In this document: positions 1-11,498 of the stretch, piece after piece
How positions within the stretch are numbered: the first letter of the stretch is position 1
Layout of the letters: every line of letters begins with the position of its first letter
NCBI GenBank assembly: GCA_030272585.1
Contig: BSYQ01000003.1
Location: 7,564,001-7,628,000, forward strand
Direction of reading: 5' to 3'
Source of the DNA: Bryopsis sp. KO-2023
Lineage: Eukaryota; Chlorophyta; Ulvophyceae; Bryopsidales; Bryopsidaceae
DNA: 64,000 nucleotides
Notes under the pieces: generated by a model
What the model was told of the DNA's origin: nothing
What the model saw: the letters and a program-made list of their open reading frames with translations, nothing else
Databases searched by the model: none
Program-made: the position numbers and the translations under genes

Positions 1-3000
1 GAACCAGGTCAAGCTCAGAATCCACCCCCTCCTGCTGGAGCTGCGAGGCAACAGGGTAGGTTTGCTAGTCTTCCATTAGCATGGCCAAAAAACCCCTTCA
101 CAGAGCCAATCAAATCTTGATGATACAGACAGAGAAGCACACGCAAAGATTTGTTGTTGCATGAGTAGGGGTGGTGGAGTGCCCTGGTGTCCCATCCATT
201 TCCAATTTTCAGTTTTGCATGATGCAGGAGTCGGTCCTCGGCAAGATGCCGGGGGAAGTCAAAACCCGCCGCCTGTTGAGGATGTTCCCCATTTGCTGAG
301 CACCATTAGACGTTACATTGATCGACTTGATGAGGGGGGGCTCCCAACCCGCACGCTTCCCGTGATTTCCCTCACGCCACCCACACCAGAACCTGGCCAA
401 AATCAACCTCCCCAATTCAGTCAGGAAATCCAAGCTTTGACGGCATCGCTGTGCAACTATTTGCAAGACCAAGAGATTCCGGATGACCTTCGTAGGCAAT
501 TGAACTCTGCTCAAGCAACACTGAGCAGTGACACCAATGAGGCTGATCAAAACAATGTCCGGTTCAGTTTGAGGTTTGGTGGGGGGGGTGACCCTGCCCC
601 TGTGGAGAGCTATTCGCATTTGCCTTTGTTGGTGGCAGCTCTGGGTCGATTGGTTTCCAGGGCAGACACTTTGTTCAGGGAGAGAGCATCGCGAAGTTTG
701 GCCAATGCTTGCCAGCAGCTGCTGGCTGCTACAGAAGTGGATGAATCCAACCAGGAGTTGCTTGCAGTGAGTCTCTCTTTGATACCTTTCAAATTAAGGA
801 TGCCATTTGATCAACACAGCGGCAACCTAATGGGGAATTCGTTTCCTGCTATCCTATTCTGATTGATGGTGGAAGCGACTTTTCTTCATTAGCCTCAAAT
901 AAGAAAGTGAAACAAGGTTGAACGAAAAGGAAAAAACTTTCTGTGTAGAGATAGGTAAGCTAGTTCATTCTTCAACTGGACACAGAAAATGGATTGGTTT
1001 GTTGACTAATTGAGTGTTTGTTTGCTGCTTTTTCTTCAAGGGAGGTGTCCGTCAGATTGCATCAGTTCTGAACTGGTACGGAGCTTTATTTGTCGAGCTT
1101 GCCAGAGTGGCTGCCTGTGCAGTCCCTGCACTCCAAGGAAACATCATTCCGCTGGCTGCCAACACAGCTGCAGTAATCGGCGCTGACGGTGAGTTCTGAT
1201 CGAATCGATTCAGACAGAAACCAAATTCACTGGTGACTTTTACAACAATGGACGGGGGGAATGCTTCGGACATCAATCACCCAAAAAAAATTGCACTTTT
1301 GCCAGCAATTGTGCTGAGGTTTCACAGCGTCACTGTCTAGCTTGCATGAGTTAGTCAGCATTTCATTGGGAAATGTGCATGATGGTGCAGGTACCCACCC
1401 CAACTTCAGGCTTTTGTTTCCACGGGGGCTGCACGACAACCAGGAGAATGGAGCTATGCAGGCAATGGGTCAGCAAAGACCTGGAGGTGCGTTGCGATAT
1501 CGACGAATGCACCCTCGTGTCATCCGGAGAACCCACCCACATCCATATCCCCGTCCACACTCACATCCACATTCCCATACCCACCATCAGCAAACAATTC
1601 GAAACCACTACAGAACAGATCATAACAGACATCCCAGACAACCATCACCCGCTCAAACACCAGGTACGCTGATCCACACCCCACAACCACCACGAAAGCA
1701 AAACACCCCCAAAATAATTAAAAAAATAATAAAATTTGCTAAGGGGTCGAGGACTCGATGTATTTTTAGCATTTATCTGTGCAGTGAAAAAGATTTGTTC
1801 TGAGGGAAAAAGGCAGAACAGAAAAAAGAATATTCTTATTTGCATGTGATTATTACATGGAAATCAACGCTCGGAACGGATAATACTTTAAAAAAAATGA
1901 CAAAACAATGTGACGGGGAATAGGATGGTGGAGCATATTTGGGGGGACAAGAAAGGTTTCGCTTAATGCAGGCGTTTTTAAAAAGTTCCAAAGAATATAA
2001 GCTCAAGTTATGGGAAACAGCAAGAGGCAGAGGTTAAAACTGAAACCTGAACTGGTTTGGGAATATAACTATGGAACAACAAAAAGTGTTGTATGTTAGC
2101 TGGGATGGAGAAACCCTGACACATCCCCTAATCCTTTGGTGTGTTTATAGTGCCTGGCAGTGGACCCCAGCAGAGAGCAAATCTCGGGGAAGGAATGGTT
2201 CCACATGTTGGTATTGTAGCTGTTTCTGGCCAAGAGCAAGCTCCAGGTCAGTGCCCTGAACAAATCCCTATCAACCTTGCCTGTTCCTTTCCTCCACCCT
2301 TTCTCAAATAGCCATGTCGAAACGCATATCCTCCGGCTTTCTTTCCTGTGAGGATTTTCTGGTGTGGTTTTTTAAATCCAGGTGTCCCGGCAAATGCCCC
2401 TGTTGCGGATAGAGTGGATGTCACCGTCATTGAACCCTCGGGACAAATGTTTACGGCGTCAGCTGGTGGGCAGACTGGAGGAACGGATCAACCGGCAGTG
2501 CAAGGAGGGGATTTGGGGTCGATGCTGGGCCCTCTGGTTCAACAGCTTGCCAGCGGTGTCATGGGCAATTTGCAACAAGGCCAGCCAGGGAATCCCACGA
2601 CCGATGGAACAAATGCTGGCAATGCAGGGGCAAACGTGATGCAAGCTATGGCTGCTGCTCTCGGGGGGTTGGCAAACAATCAAGCAGGTGTGACTTTGTC
2701 TATGATTCTGATCCATGGTTACAACTTCTCAATTGGCAGGTGCATGCGGAGTGGGAACTGTTGAGCTCAGCTTCTACCCCCCTGTTCAGGTGCCCAAGCA
2801 CCACCTCCAGGAAATCCAGCCGTAGAATCACAACGGCCACCATCCACAACTCCAGCAGCTGGCCCTCGCACGGCCCCTCCTCAAAATCCCCCAACTTCAG
2901 GGCCTCCCCAGACCACCCAGGGCCCTCGCACCACAAGCTCCACAGCAGCAAGGGGAGTGAGAGGACCTGCGGGCCTCGGACTTGGTCCAAGATTGGGCCC

Positions 3001-3971
3001 ACGACGAGGGGCTCGGCCAACCAGTGGCCCTCGACCTGGTGCAACAGCAACAGCTACCACAAATCCCTCCACTGATATAGTATCGAGGCAAGCTCCAAAT
3101 CCAACCAGCGCAGGGAACCCTGCTGCTGGTGGTGGTGGTGGTGCAGATTTAATGTCTATGTTGGGAGGTATGCTTAATCAGCAGGGGGGTGGCGCTGGTG
3201 GACCTGGGGGTGGACCTTTGGCTCAACTGATGGACTCTGTGGTTAACAATCCATCGCTCCAGAGAATGGCTGAGGACCCACAGATCCGAAGCATGGTAGA
3301 TAATGTTATTGGGGATGATTCACCACAGGATGTTGGGAGCCTAATGAACAGGTGAAATGAGTAGCAACCAAGGCCTACTATGTGAATTACTGTATGAACT
3401 AGTAAGGACAGGGAGGTGCCTTTTTCCTTTAATCTGGCAGTGGATTCATTTCAAATTTTTTGGATAACAGTGTAAGATTACAGTTTGCGCGTGAAAATAA
3501 TTTAATTAATTAATTGAATGAATTAATATGGGGATTGAGACAGCCTAATACTTCCCTCTGGGTCAGGTGGTGTTGCACTTTTGCATGGAGACCTTTTCAA
3601 TGTTAAAAATTTGTTCCAACAAAAGATTGCTGTTCGATCCCTGCAGACTCCTTCCCCAAATGATGCCGATGATGGGGCAGCTGTTTGGAGGGGGATCAGG
3701 CAACAGTAGACAGACCCAGGCCCCCATCAGTGATACCGTCATCGATCAACAGTTAACCCCTGAGGAGGCCTCCAGATGGAAACAAATCATAAGCAGGGAT
3801 GCCTTGGAGCAAACATCGAATCCCCCGACAGAAGGTGTCAGTGAGGTATATGCAGCTGGGGAATCAGCTGGGAGATCAGGAGGGTTGATGGGGTTGGTGG
3901 ATTCGATCGGGGAAGAGGAGGACAGCAGGGATAATGAGAGAGAAGGGGGTCGATCGGATATGTACGTGTGA
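1..3971 (+). CDS. BAG6-like proline/glycine-rich scaffold protein, 5'-partial
   Basis: Eight exons join in phase: 1-55, 228-766, 1041-1188, 1391-1663, 2151-2246, 2382-2687, 2790-3351 and 3647-3971, giving 767 residues; the N-terminus, where family members carry a ubiquitin-like domain, lies left of the window. Seen: a Leu/Ala-rich helical stretch (exons 2-3), a His/Pro-rich insert in exon 4, long Pro/Gly/Thr-rich low-complexity sequence, an MLGGMLNQQGGG segment and a C-terminal stretch TPEEASRWKQIISRD followed by SEVYAAG. The last pattern resembles the W..I.RD then SEAY.AG tail I recall for plant BAG6-like proteins. BAG6 is a cytosolic and nuclear holdase that triages hydrophobic or mislocalised proteins to the proteasome. 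That function is inferred from family resemblance. Exon 4 could be read in another frame, but only this frame joins exon 5 without a stop. The gene converges on the peroxidase gene, 187 bp away. Confidence 0.7.
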
Positions 3972-4158
3972 TTTTATTATCGACTGAGATAAGGTTTCCC
4001 ACAAGAAGCCATGACGATGATGGTGGTTTGCTGCTGGTGCAGCTGGAAATTGGTTTTGTTGATTTTTTCCAAGGGGTGTTCTAGAATTGCTCTCTTCACA
4101 ATTGTTACATGTTTTTGCGAGGGCCATTGTTCGTTTTCCTAACTGGATCGTTCAAAAA

Positions 4159-7155
4159 TCATTCCATGGCGAGTTGGAACATGCTCTGTCTTCCTCTGAG
4201 GAGGTCTGACTCTTTGATGCCTGTGTTTCTTTCCACCACGTTTGCAAGTTTAACCTTGTCGCTCAAAATCGATTGAAGCCTTGGGTAGGCATCAACGAGG
4301 TCCTTTGGAAAAGGAAAGTCCTTGTAGAACAAGCGATCCCCGTCTCTGGATGGCACAGAATCAAACTCAACAAATGACGGCGGCGTCACACCAAATCATC
4401 ATTCTGTATGAGTTGTCCTGAGAGGAAGCAGGTGCAGATTAAGCTACATACCTCAATCTCCTGAATTGATCGCTGAGGCTGGCTTGAAAGAGCTCCCCAA
4501 AGAGCCGCCCTTCGGGTGCTGTCTCAGCAAGTCCCCCCACAAAAGGATCGACGTTGTCCACTACTTCGTAAGCCTTTTTCAGATTGGCAACAGTTTGGGC
4601 GTCATCAGAAATGTCTTCAAAGGAGACAGCTGCAGGCAAGTCGTAGGCTTGTCGAGCTTGATTGTAACTGGGAAGACCAACATCTCTCCCTCTCTGGATA
4701 TTCAACGCCACAAGATCCATCGAAGGTGCCCCCTTGTCAGTGAATAAGAAGCTGCGCAAATCATCGATGACTTTTTCATCCAGTTCCCGGGCTTCATGCC
4801 ACGCCATCCCCCGAATGGTGTCGTCGATATTTTCTGGGGTGATCGCATCGGGGTTGAAGAAGACGTCGCGCAATGGGACGGTTTTGCGGGGAACTGTTTC
4901 CCCCTCTTCAAGCCGCCACAACACGCCGCTCACCATACTGTGTCCGAATCGGAAAGAGGCGGTGGTGAAGAAAGCATCTAAACTGGGATCCACTTTCTGA
5001 TCGTATTCGTATCGTTCGGGGACGACAACATCTTGACCCAGCAGCAACGGCACCCATTCAGAGAAGACGATGCTTTGATACTCCGCAATGCACACATCCC
5101 TTGCGTATCGGAAAAGCGTCTCATCGTCTAGTTCACCGCCAAACGCTTTGTCCAGCTCTTTCGCCACCTAGATGCACAAAAGCAAAAAATGAGTTCCAGT
5201 CTTACAGAGAGCAGCCCGTTGTGCGACACGTTGTGTGGATTCTGGTCACCTTATTGTGTTCTCGCAACCACAGAACGTGGAGTGCAGCGAGATTGGGGTT
5301 TTCCAGAGCCCGAATATCGCCAGCGACGTAGAACCTCGACAACGCAGTCGGGGCGTTTTCCAGAGCGATTCCAACGCCGCCTTCGACATTTCCATTGAAG
5401 GGGAGGAAGTCATTCTGGCTGGTCTCGAGCAGCCCATCCTTAAAGCTTCGCAGGGCCTTACGTCGGATATTGTCGGAACCGTACACCTGAACGATACTGA
5501 AGTATATTCAAACCTTGCACTGTGGGTTCTGGGGGACGCGCGATAACCTCGACTTGAAACGTATCGAACCTGTGAAAGATCCAAGTACGCTGTGATAGAG
5601 TTTAAAATCTCTCTAGGGACGACATTTGTATTGCCCTCGCGCCTCCATACGCTTCTTTCGAATGGAAGGAGGGTGCCAGCCTCAAAATCAGGGTCATCAG
5701 AGGGCACGCTGATTGGAAGATCCTCAGCGAACAGGGACCTACTGACTGAGAAGAGGGGCTGCTTGGACGAAGAAAACGCACCAACAGGACTGATTCCAAC
5801 GTCGTGATCGATAAACTGGCCGAAAAATACGAAGCTGTCCGTGAGGTGAAGCTTGTTCTTGCCATCGTCACCTTTGGATTCTGTAGCAGAAATATTTTGT
5901 CAGTCGTCACATTGGATAAGAAGACAGGGCAATAACGCGAAGTGAGAAACGTTGCAGACCAAGTGGCTGACCTTCCCGAAAAACGATATTGCTGATGAGG
6001 CGCGGGCTGATTTGTGTTGGACCACTTGGAGCAGAGACACCGTCTGCGTAGGCGGGATCAAACGCTTTCAGCCGCCGAAGAGATATGTTTGCAGAGCCAA
6101 AGAGTGGATTAGGATTGTTGCATATCCCAGCTGGGAAACGCTCGATTCCGCAGTTACCAGCTCCATATTCATACTTCAGGTTCTCTACCTACAACAGGGC
6201 AAGCTTCACATGTTATGCGTGCGCGCTAGGAGAGAAAGGTTCGACAAAGTATAAGAGACCACTTTACCAGATCTTTGATCCAGCCAGCGAGAAACAGTGG
6301 CAAGCCCTTCCCAGATGTGGTACTGGGAGAAATGACTGGTGCGATTCCAAAAACAATTTGGGCTGGGTCTGTTTGCCCGCCTTCCACCTTGACGAACAGC
6401 TCAGTCCCTCGAATATCAACGAAGTTCGGTCGAACATCGAAGAGCGCTTGAGAGTGAGCTAACACAACGAAGCGATGAAATTTTCCGACCTATCAAAACA
6501 AAATAGAGCTCAGCACCAGGTTCCCGAGCAACCTCAAGAAGAACGCTCTCTCAAAAACACATTCCAAACACGGCTCCACACCTCGCTCGTTTCCAAGTGC
6601 AGAAAAACCATATCTTGCCCGTTGTTGAACACAGCCCGGTAAGAAATTCCCATTTCAACAAAGTTGAAGGTGTACCCACGAAGCGCATGTTGTAGAGTGT
6701 TCCTGTTACAAGAGTTTTTTTCAAGCGGTGAATTGTCAGAAATATGTGCAATTTTTCATCAGGCTGCTCGAGTGGCAAGCCCTCTCCTGCGAGTGAAGAG
6801 AGAGAGAAGCGTATGTATTCTATAAATCGTATTCTTTCGGTACCTAGGGTCCCTTAGCGAATTCCAAACAGTTGCTGCGTCTTGCTTCACAATGCCGTTG
6901 GCACGAATGTCGAAAGGGATACCGTTTCTGGACTTTGGTTCCAGATTCGAAGAGGGTCTTAGAGCACCCAATAGACCTGGTCGGTGCAAAAAGAAATGCG
7001 ACAGGAGTTACGCACAGCATTCTCAGTGGTAACGTTGAGAAAGGCTCGATAATATTGAGTCAATATGCACCTGAAAGAAATCTCCCTTTGTGCGCCAAGC
7101 CATTTGCTCGGTGTGAAGCGAGAAGTAGTGTCAACAGAAGCGCTGTTTGCCACAT
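4159..7155 (-). CDS. Secreted animal-type haem peroxidase (peroxinectin/myeloperoxidase superfamily)
   Basis: Nine exons, all in phase: 7071-7155, 6844-6976, 6582-6702, 6268-6489, 5972-6188, 5570-5880, 5250-5486, 4452-5167 and 4159-4345; 742 residues. The chosen start MWQTALLLTLLLASHRANG is a clear signal peptide; an in-frame Met further upstream is less likely. Residues from about 188 carry the peroxidase fold: FGQFIDHDV (distal His about 285), the LWLREHNK stretch, FRFGHSMV (proximal His about 518), LNIQRGRDVGLPSYN and the DQFRRLRDGDRLFY region split by the last intron. The enzyme should oxidise substrates with hydrogen peroxide outside the cell or in the secretory pathway. Residues about 20-187 match no domain I know; they include a FVDIRGTELFVKVEGG stretch. 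Land plants mainly keep only alpha-dioxygenases from this superfamily, so its presence here is notable. The substrate cannot be read from sequence. Confidence 0.9.
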
Positions 7156-8120
7156 CAAAACAAATGCAATAGTCGCTGATCCAAGAAACAAGATAGAATT
7201 GTGCTTGACCTCGTCGCCCACAGATCTTTTCTGTTGGAGGGCAAGCAGTTGGAATGGTTCAGTGGCGGTTGCGAAGCAGTTCATGGCTCTCTCCATCTAG
7301 TTGTGTATCCATACGACGTAAGCAGTTCAGCGATCTGTGAACTGTCTTACAGTGCGTTTTCTAACAGCAACAAAATAAGAGCATATGTTTGGTTGCAGAG
7401 AACTATATTTTTATGTGGTAGTTAAGTATTTGAACTCAAATGTTGGCGGTGGGAACTCACGTGAGTTCCCGCCGGGTGCACCTGCTTCATATTTTTGAGA
7501 TAGTTACTTAGTTTATCGCCACGACGTCGTCACAAATTCAATACTGTATCGTGCATGAATGTGATTTGGTACTCTTTTTATGCCCTGCATTCTAAAGATA
7601 TTTTGGCTGTAAGAGATCTGAAAAACAATGAAATGCTTTTCCAGAGATATAATCCAACTTCAGTCCTTCTTCCACTCTCCAGCAATATTTTGTCTTTGTA
7701 CAAACATTCCCATCTCTCAGGCTATTGCTTTCCACCCCACCTCCAGTCCACTGAACACCTTTAATTCCTAAATCATCAACTTTTGCCGACATGGTTCCGC
7801 ACACGGAGCATTGACGTGGCGATTGAGTGATTGCTTGAGTCTGTTTCATCGTGGGTGAGGTGTCTTGCCGACTCCAACCCCTACTTGGTACTTATATTTG
7901 ACACGGACTCCAAATTACGACCCGCTCCTACTGTGGCTGTGATTGTCATTGCATCGAGGTTCGTTTTGTGCCGGTCCCTTTTCGACGATATGAAGGCGTG
8001 GAGTGTTGCGTTCCTGCTGGCTTTGGCCTCGCACGAATGCGTCCACAGGTGCGCATTCTTCTGGGCGATTTGTGGTGATTTGTTGGACGACGGGCGAAAT
8101 GTTAACTGCGGATAGAAACG
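7156..8120. other. Peroxidase 5' flank passing into degraded LINE endonuclease remnant
   Basis: No intact gene is visible. The left part should hold the peroxidase promoter. From about 7830 onward, + strand fragments in shifting frames resemble the end of a LINE endonuclease domain (a RILLGDLW fragment near 8050 sits where a GDFN-type motif would be), broken by stops. The left edge of the retroelement cannot be placed. Confidence 0.4.
7451..7470. promoter_or_regulatory. Perfect 20-bp palindrome centred on a CACGTG G-box
   Basis: GGGAACTCACGTGAGTTCCC equals its own reverse complement and sits about 300 bp upstream of the peroxidase start codon. The core CACGTG is the classic G-box bound by plant bZIP and bHLH dimers. 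Regulatory function is inference from position and symmetry only. Confidence 0.4.
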
Positions 8121-9369
8121 GTGGATACGTTTTGTCTCAGCACCATCAAGTCGCACGTTGCTCGCGTGCACGTTGCTTCTGGCGAACATTCTATCCATGA
8201 ATGGAAAGTGGATTCTGGGAAGGAATTTGGGTCGGACCATCGACTAATTTCTTTTGTGTGCAAATGGGAAGCATCAAAAAAATGGATACAAGAGTCGTTA
8301 TGGTGGGAAAAGGCGGATTGGACGTCAATGCAAACGAAATTACAAGAGTGGGTGGCTGAAGGGGGCGATAGCGAAGGACTCAGGCAGACGATTTGCCACA
8401 ATCCGGAGCTCTGGATAGACGACCTGACCAGCTTTCTCCAGACCTTGATATCTGAATACGTTCCCAAACGCAGGGTATCTTGGGCGTCTCGTCCGTGGTG
8501 GGATGCTCTCTTAACACAAAAGCGTCTGACACTTGCTAAATCTCGACGTCGTGCCAGGAGGTCACAGTCCTCTGACGACTGGGACCGTTTTAAACAACAT
8601 CGACGCGACTTTCGAACATATCTGAAAGAGAGGAAAGAATTATGGTGGAGGAACTCGTGCTCAAGGGCGTCTGGCCAGGACCTATGGCGGCTGGTTAAAG
8701 GAGTGACAAGGAAATCGCCTGCACAATGCATTGCTGCTCTGAAGCAATCGGACGGGTCAGTTCTGATCTCACCACAGGAAAAAACTAACGCCTTTGTGTC
8801 AAAGTTTTTCAACGGTGCGAGAGGTATTCCAGTAGCTGTCGAGCAACAACGCTCGAAAGAGGTGAAAGACTGGCTGGAAACTCAGGAATCGCTGTGTGAT
8901 CCGGTTTCTTTTTCGGAATTACATCGTGTCATTATGGAAATGAGAACCAGTGGAGCCCCTGGGGAGGATACCATCCCTGTGATGGTCATACAGAAGTGTT
9001 TCGAGGTCTTGAAGGTACCGTTCAGACCTGGGCCCGACCGGACCGGCAGCGAAAAACCGGTCCGGTCCGGTCCAACCTGTCCATGGACCGGCTGACCTGT
9101 CCGGTCCTGTCCGGTCCAACGAAAAAACGCCGGTCCTTGCAAGACCGGACAGGTTGTGACCTGTCCGGTCCTGTCCACTCCGGTCCAGTCAACCTCGGAA
9201 ATCTGCAGAAATCTGGACCGGTTTTCTGACAGATTTTCCGTTTTTAGACAGGTCACACCCACATTTCGCCTTTATTAGACCGGCGATGTGACCTGTCTAA
9301 AACCGGAACGACCCTGTCTTGACAGGGTTGTTCTCCTGTTTTAGACCGGCTCCAGGTCGGTCTGGACAG

Positions 9370-10010
9370 GTGGGCTGCCTGTCCAGACCGACCTGGAGCC
9401 TGTCTAGAACAGGTCGCACAATTAAGCACTTTTAACGTGCTAATTGTGTATCAATCGATTGGGAACTGATTCAATTGATTAAAGAACAAAGTATTATTTA
9501 TTATATGCATTTTTAATGCATGAATGACGTGAGCCAAGCCCACCAGCCACCGACTAGAGGGAGTCGGTCGACTCAAGGAGGATTCGAACCCAGGTTGGCT
9601 AAGCCCGAGTCGAAGACACTATCGCTAGTGGACCCCACCACAGGGACGCTCAAAAGGGGGCCGTTACTTTTAAGTACCCGTTTAATTTTGGAAAATTAAA
9701 CGGGTACTTAAAAGTAACGGCCCCCTTTTGAGCGTCCCTGTGGTGGGGTCCACTAGCGATAGTGTCTTCGACTCGGGCTTAGCCAACCCGGGTTCGAATC
9801 CTCCTTGAGTCGACCGACTCCCTCTAGTCGGTGGCTGGTGGGCTTGGCTCACGTCATTCATGCATTAAAAATGTATATAATAAATAATACTTTGTTCTTT
9901 AATCCATTGAATCAGTTCTCAGTCGATTAACACATTAAAAAGTGCTTAATTGTGTGACCTGTTCTAGACAGGTGCCAGGTCGGTCTGGACAGGCGGCCCA
10001 CCTGTCCAGA
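9370..10010. repeat. Long inverted repeat core of element 1
   Basis: Arms of roughly 320 bp (about 9370-9690 and 9691-10010) are near-perfect reverse complements meeting with almost no loop at 9690/9691, where CCCGTTTAATTTT meets its complement across two G residues. A transcript through it would form a long double-stranded hairpin. A few substitutions between arms show they have diverged somewhat since duplication. Confidence 0.9.
9580..9801. repeat. Mirrored pair of tRNA-like heads in element 1
   Basis: A 54-bp unit occurs on the minus strand at 9580-9633 and on the plus strand at 9748-9801. Each runs from GTCCACT through an A-box-like TAGCGATAGTG and GACTCGG to a B-box GGTTCGAATCC (one copy has CCCGGG, the other CCTGGG before it). 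Both point outward from the centre. The T-stem does not pair properly, so these are tRNA-derived or tRNA-like sequences, not working tRNA genes. RNA polymerase III promoter activity is possible but unproven. Confidence 0.6.
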
Positions 10011-11042
10011 CCGACTTGGAGTCGGTCTAAAACAGGTCATATTGGGCGTCACATCGGTCTAAAACAGGGTCACACCGGTCTAAAACAGGTCATACGAGTA
10101 TGACCGTACTAGACAGGCGACAACCTGTCTGGAAAGGTCAAATCCGGTCCAGAAAGGTCAAATCCGGTCTAGAAAAGGTGGCCTTTACTAGACCGGATTT
10201 GACCTTTCTTGGACCGGATTTGACCTTTCCAGACCGGATTTGACCTGTCTAAGAAAGGTCAAATCCGGTCCAGAAACTGGTTGCCGGTCCGGTCCGGTCC
10301 GGTCCAACGGGTCGGCGCCCAGGTCTGGTACCGTTATCTCATGCTTTCACGATTATGTTACAAAATGGAATTTGCCCAGCTGTTTGGAAACGAGCAAAGG
10401 TCTCCATCATCCCTAAACCAGGGAGAGATTTGCAAGATATTAAGGCCTATCGACCAATAAGTCTACTCAATACACTTGGCAAAATTATGGAGGGCATTGT
10501 ACGGGATAGGATTGTGTATGTTATGGGTGATGGGTGCAAGGCACAATTTGGTTTCTCGTATGGGAAATCCACATCTGATGCTCTTCAACAATTTGCTTCC
10601 GCTGCTGGGGCAGCTCTAAAGAAACGAAAAGGTCTAGCGGTCGTGTCGTTAGATATTGTGGGCATACTAGGGATATGATAGGCAATGATCGGCCTGCTAA
10701 AAATAGGTCTAAACGGGGTCGGATCGGGATCGGATTTTCACTAATGTCTATTATAGGGTGATACAAAAATAATCGGTTTTTTTTTTTTTTTTTTTTTACC
10801 GATCATGATCGGTGCCGATCATCGGTGATCGGTGTCTTGATCGGACCGATTAATCGAGATCGGCGACCGATCCGATCAAAGAACGGCGTCGGCCGATCCC
10901 GATCCCGATCCGATCAAGGCGCGGAGCTGTGATCGGAATAGTCGGCCGATCAAAGTCGGCGTTTTTTTTTTGATCGGTACAATGATCGGGGAGAACCGAT
11001 CATGATCGGTATGAAAGGCGCGAAGTCGGTGAATTTGGTAAA

Positions 11043-11498
11043 TTTCCGATCAGATCGGATCTGCCGATCACCCACCGATCCCGATCCGATCATGATCGGA
11101 AATCGGGTGACGCACAAAGTAACCCCCGCAGGGTCCCCAGAACCCAAGGGAACCGAGTGGGATTCGAACACCATACCGCACGATGCCGAGTCATCTACAC
11201 TGAGCACTAAGCCAAGTGGACCACGATGATTTCGTGGCTGTTGCGATGATATACCTTAATCTGTTTGTAATTCTGTGAAATTAGGGTATATTATTGCAAC
11301 AACCACAGATTCATCGTGGTCCACTTGGCTTAGCGCTCAGTGTAGATGACTCGGCATCGTGCGGTATGGTGTTCGAATCCCACTCGGTTCCCTTGGGTTC
11401 TGGGGACCTTGCGGGGGTTACTTTGTGCGTCACCCGATTTCCGATCATGATCGGATCGGGATCGGTGGGTGATCGGCAGATCCGATCTGATCGGAAAA
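11043..11498. repeat. Inverted repeat core of element 2
   Basis: Arms at about 11043-11259 and 11282-11498 are imperfect reverse complements around a short AT-rich loop near 11270. They begin in the GATCGG-rich sequence and include the tRNA-like units and the GTTGC/GCAAC segments next to the loop. Confidence 0.85.
11160..11380. repeat. Mirrored pair of tRNA-like heads in element 2
   Basis: A 62-bp unit lies on the minus strand at 11160-11221 and the plus strand at 11319-11380, both facing outward. It runs from GTCCACTTGGCTTAG (A-box-like) through AGTGT and GACTCGG to GTGTTCGAATCC (B-box-like). GTCCACT, AGTGT, GACTCGG and GTTCGAATCC occur in the same order in element 1, although the rest of the two elements is unrelated. 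The T-stem is degenerate, so it is not a functional tRNA. Confidence 0.6.

Larger units (their letters stand above)
9023..10327. mobile_element. Foldback hAT-like non-autonomous element 1, 8-bp target duplication
   Basis: The 1305-bp insert starts CAGACCTGGGC and ends with the reverse complement apart from scattered differences. It is flanked by GTACCGTT at 9015-9022 and again at 10328-10335. An 8-bp duplication with CAG...CTG ends fits the hAT superfamily. The arms are dense in GACCGG/CCGGTC units. No transposase frame is present, so mobilisation would need a transposase in trans. It interrupts the LINE upstream of its KAYRPISLL motif. Confidence 0.85.

Noticed and set aside
9023-9260. CRISPR-like or satellite array from the repeated CCGGTC units
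   Set aside because: Units are short, irregular and on both strands with no unique spacers; they are the arms of a target-duplication-flanked transposon.
9580-9801. Functional tRNA genes in element 1
   Set aside because: The B-box is good, but the T-stem and acceptor stem do not pair, and the units sit as mirror copies in a transposon.
11160-11380. Functional tRNA genes in element 2
   Set aside because: A- and B-box-like sequences are present, but cloverleaf pairing fails, notably in the T-stem.
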